Source: Thermoproteus sp. UBA157 (GTDB taxonomy: Archaea > Thermoproteota > Thermoprotei > Thermoproteales > Thermoproteaceae). From it: a stretch of 6,395 bases of DNA. This document shows positions 6,356 through 6,395 of this stretch, in pieces (position 1 is the first letter of the stretch; every line of letters starts with the position of its first letter). Under the pieces are notes generated by a model. It was not told the origin of the DNA. It made no database searches and saw nothing but the letters and a program-made list of their open reading frames with translations. The position numbers and the translations under genes were made by a program. The DNA lies in the NCBI GenBank assembly GCA_002497345.1, contig DANS01000021.1, forward strand, positions 21,597-27,991. Reading direction: 5' to 3'.

Positions 6356-6395
6356 TAAATCTTTAACAGCTTCGATAAACCTAGATATCATCTCG

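Larger units (their letters stand above)
6122..6395. other. Unresolved right end: promoter, T-tract and competing short frames
   Basis: About 274 bp with no gene I recognise. It contains the MarC promoter candidate, a T6 tract on the minus strand (6177-6182), a GC-rich middle (6203-6340) and an AT-rich right edge with a palindromic TATA box (6342-6355). On the minus strand an open frame runs from an ATG at 6391 to TAG at 6203-6205 (62 residues, starting MISRFIEAVKDLDLYK). On the plus strand a frame from GTG 6228 is open off the right edge (56 residues, starting MGVELRLAAF). The two frames overlap almost fully, so at most one is likely real, and neither resembles a family I know. A short RNA is a third possibility. 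Confidence 0.4.

Overview
The window looks like chromosomal DNA from a hyperthermophilic crenarchaeon, most likely of the order Thermoproteales (Thermoproteus/Pyrobaculum type). The evidence is a GC-rich coding background with heavy AGG/ATA/CTC codon use, short AT-rich promoters with TATA boxes about 25 nt from start codons (leaderless or near-leaderless transcripts, almost no Shine-Dalgarno sequences), an archaeal-type TyrRS, and a two-subunit 2-oxoacid:ferredoxin oxidoreductase whose alpha subunit is a gamma-alpha fusion. Genus assignment is inference; no database was searched.

Layout, left to right. 1-171: GC-rich, no gene I can support. 172-1131 (-): tyrosyl-tRNA synthetase. 1132-1187: a 56-bp divergent promoter region with a TATA element readable on both strands. 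1188-2174 (+): type I-beta DAHP synthase, first enzyme of the shikimate pathway. 2175-3116 (-) and 3113-5020 (-): beta and fused gamma-alpha subunits of a 2-oxoacid:ferredoxin oxidoreductase, alpha first, joined by an ATGA stop/start overlap. The beta stop codon abuts the DAHP synthase stop codon with no base between. 5021-5148: an AT-rich spacer holding the promoter of the oxidoreductase operon and probably the 3' end of the next unit. 5149-5550 (-): uncharacterised 133-residue protein, overlapping by 23 nt the end of a MarC-family membrane protein at 5528-6121 (-). 6122-6395: mixed, unresolved stretch with a strong palindromic TATA box, a T6 tract and short competing open frames on both strands.

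Functional logic. The divergent pair couples making aromatic precursors (DAHP synthase) with charging tyrosine onto tRNA (TyrRS), so shared control of the short promoter is plausible. The oxidoreductase makes acyl-CoA plus reduced ferredoxin from 2-oxoacids in the cytoplasm and is core energy metabolism. The MarC-like protein and its downstream partner form a separate minus-strand unit of unknown role. I see no CRISPR array, insertion sequence, tRNA, rRNA or clear defence system. The window is mostly housekeeping; the least explained parts are the 133-residue protein and the right-hand end.
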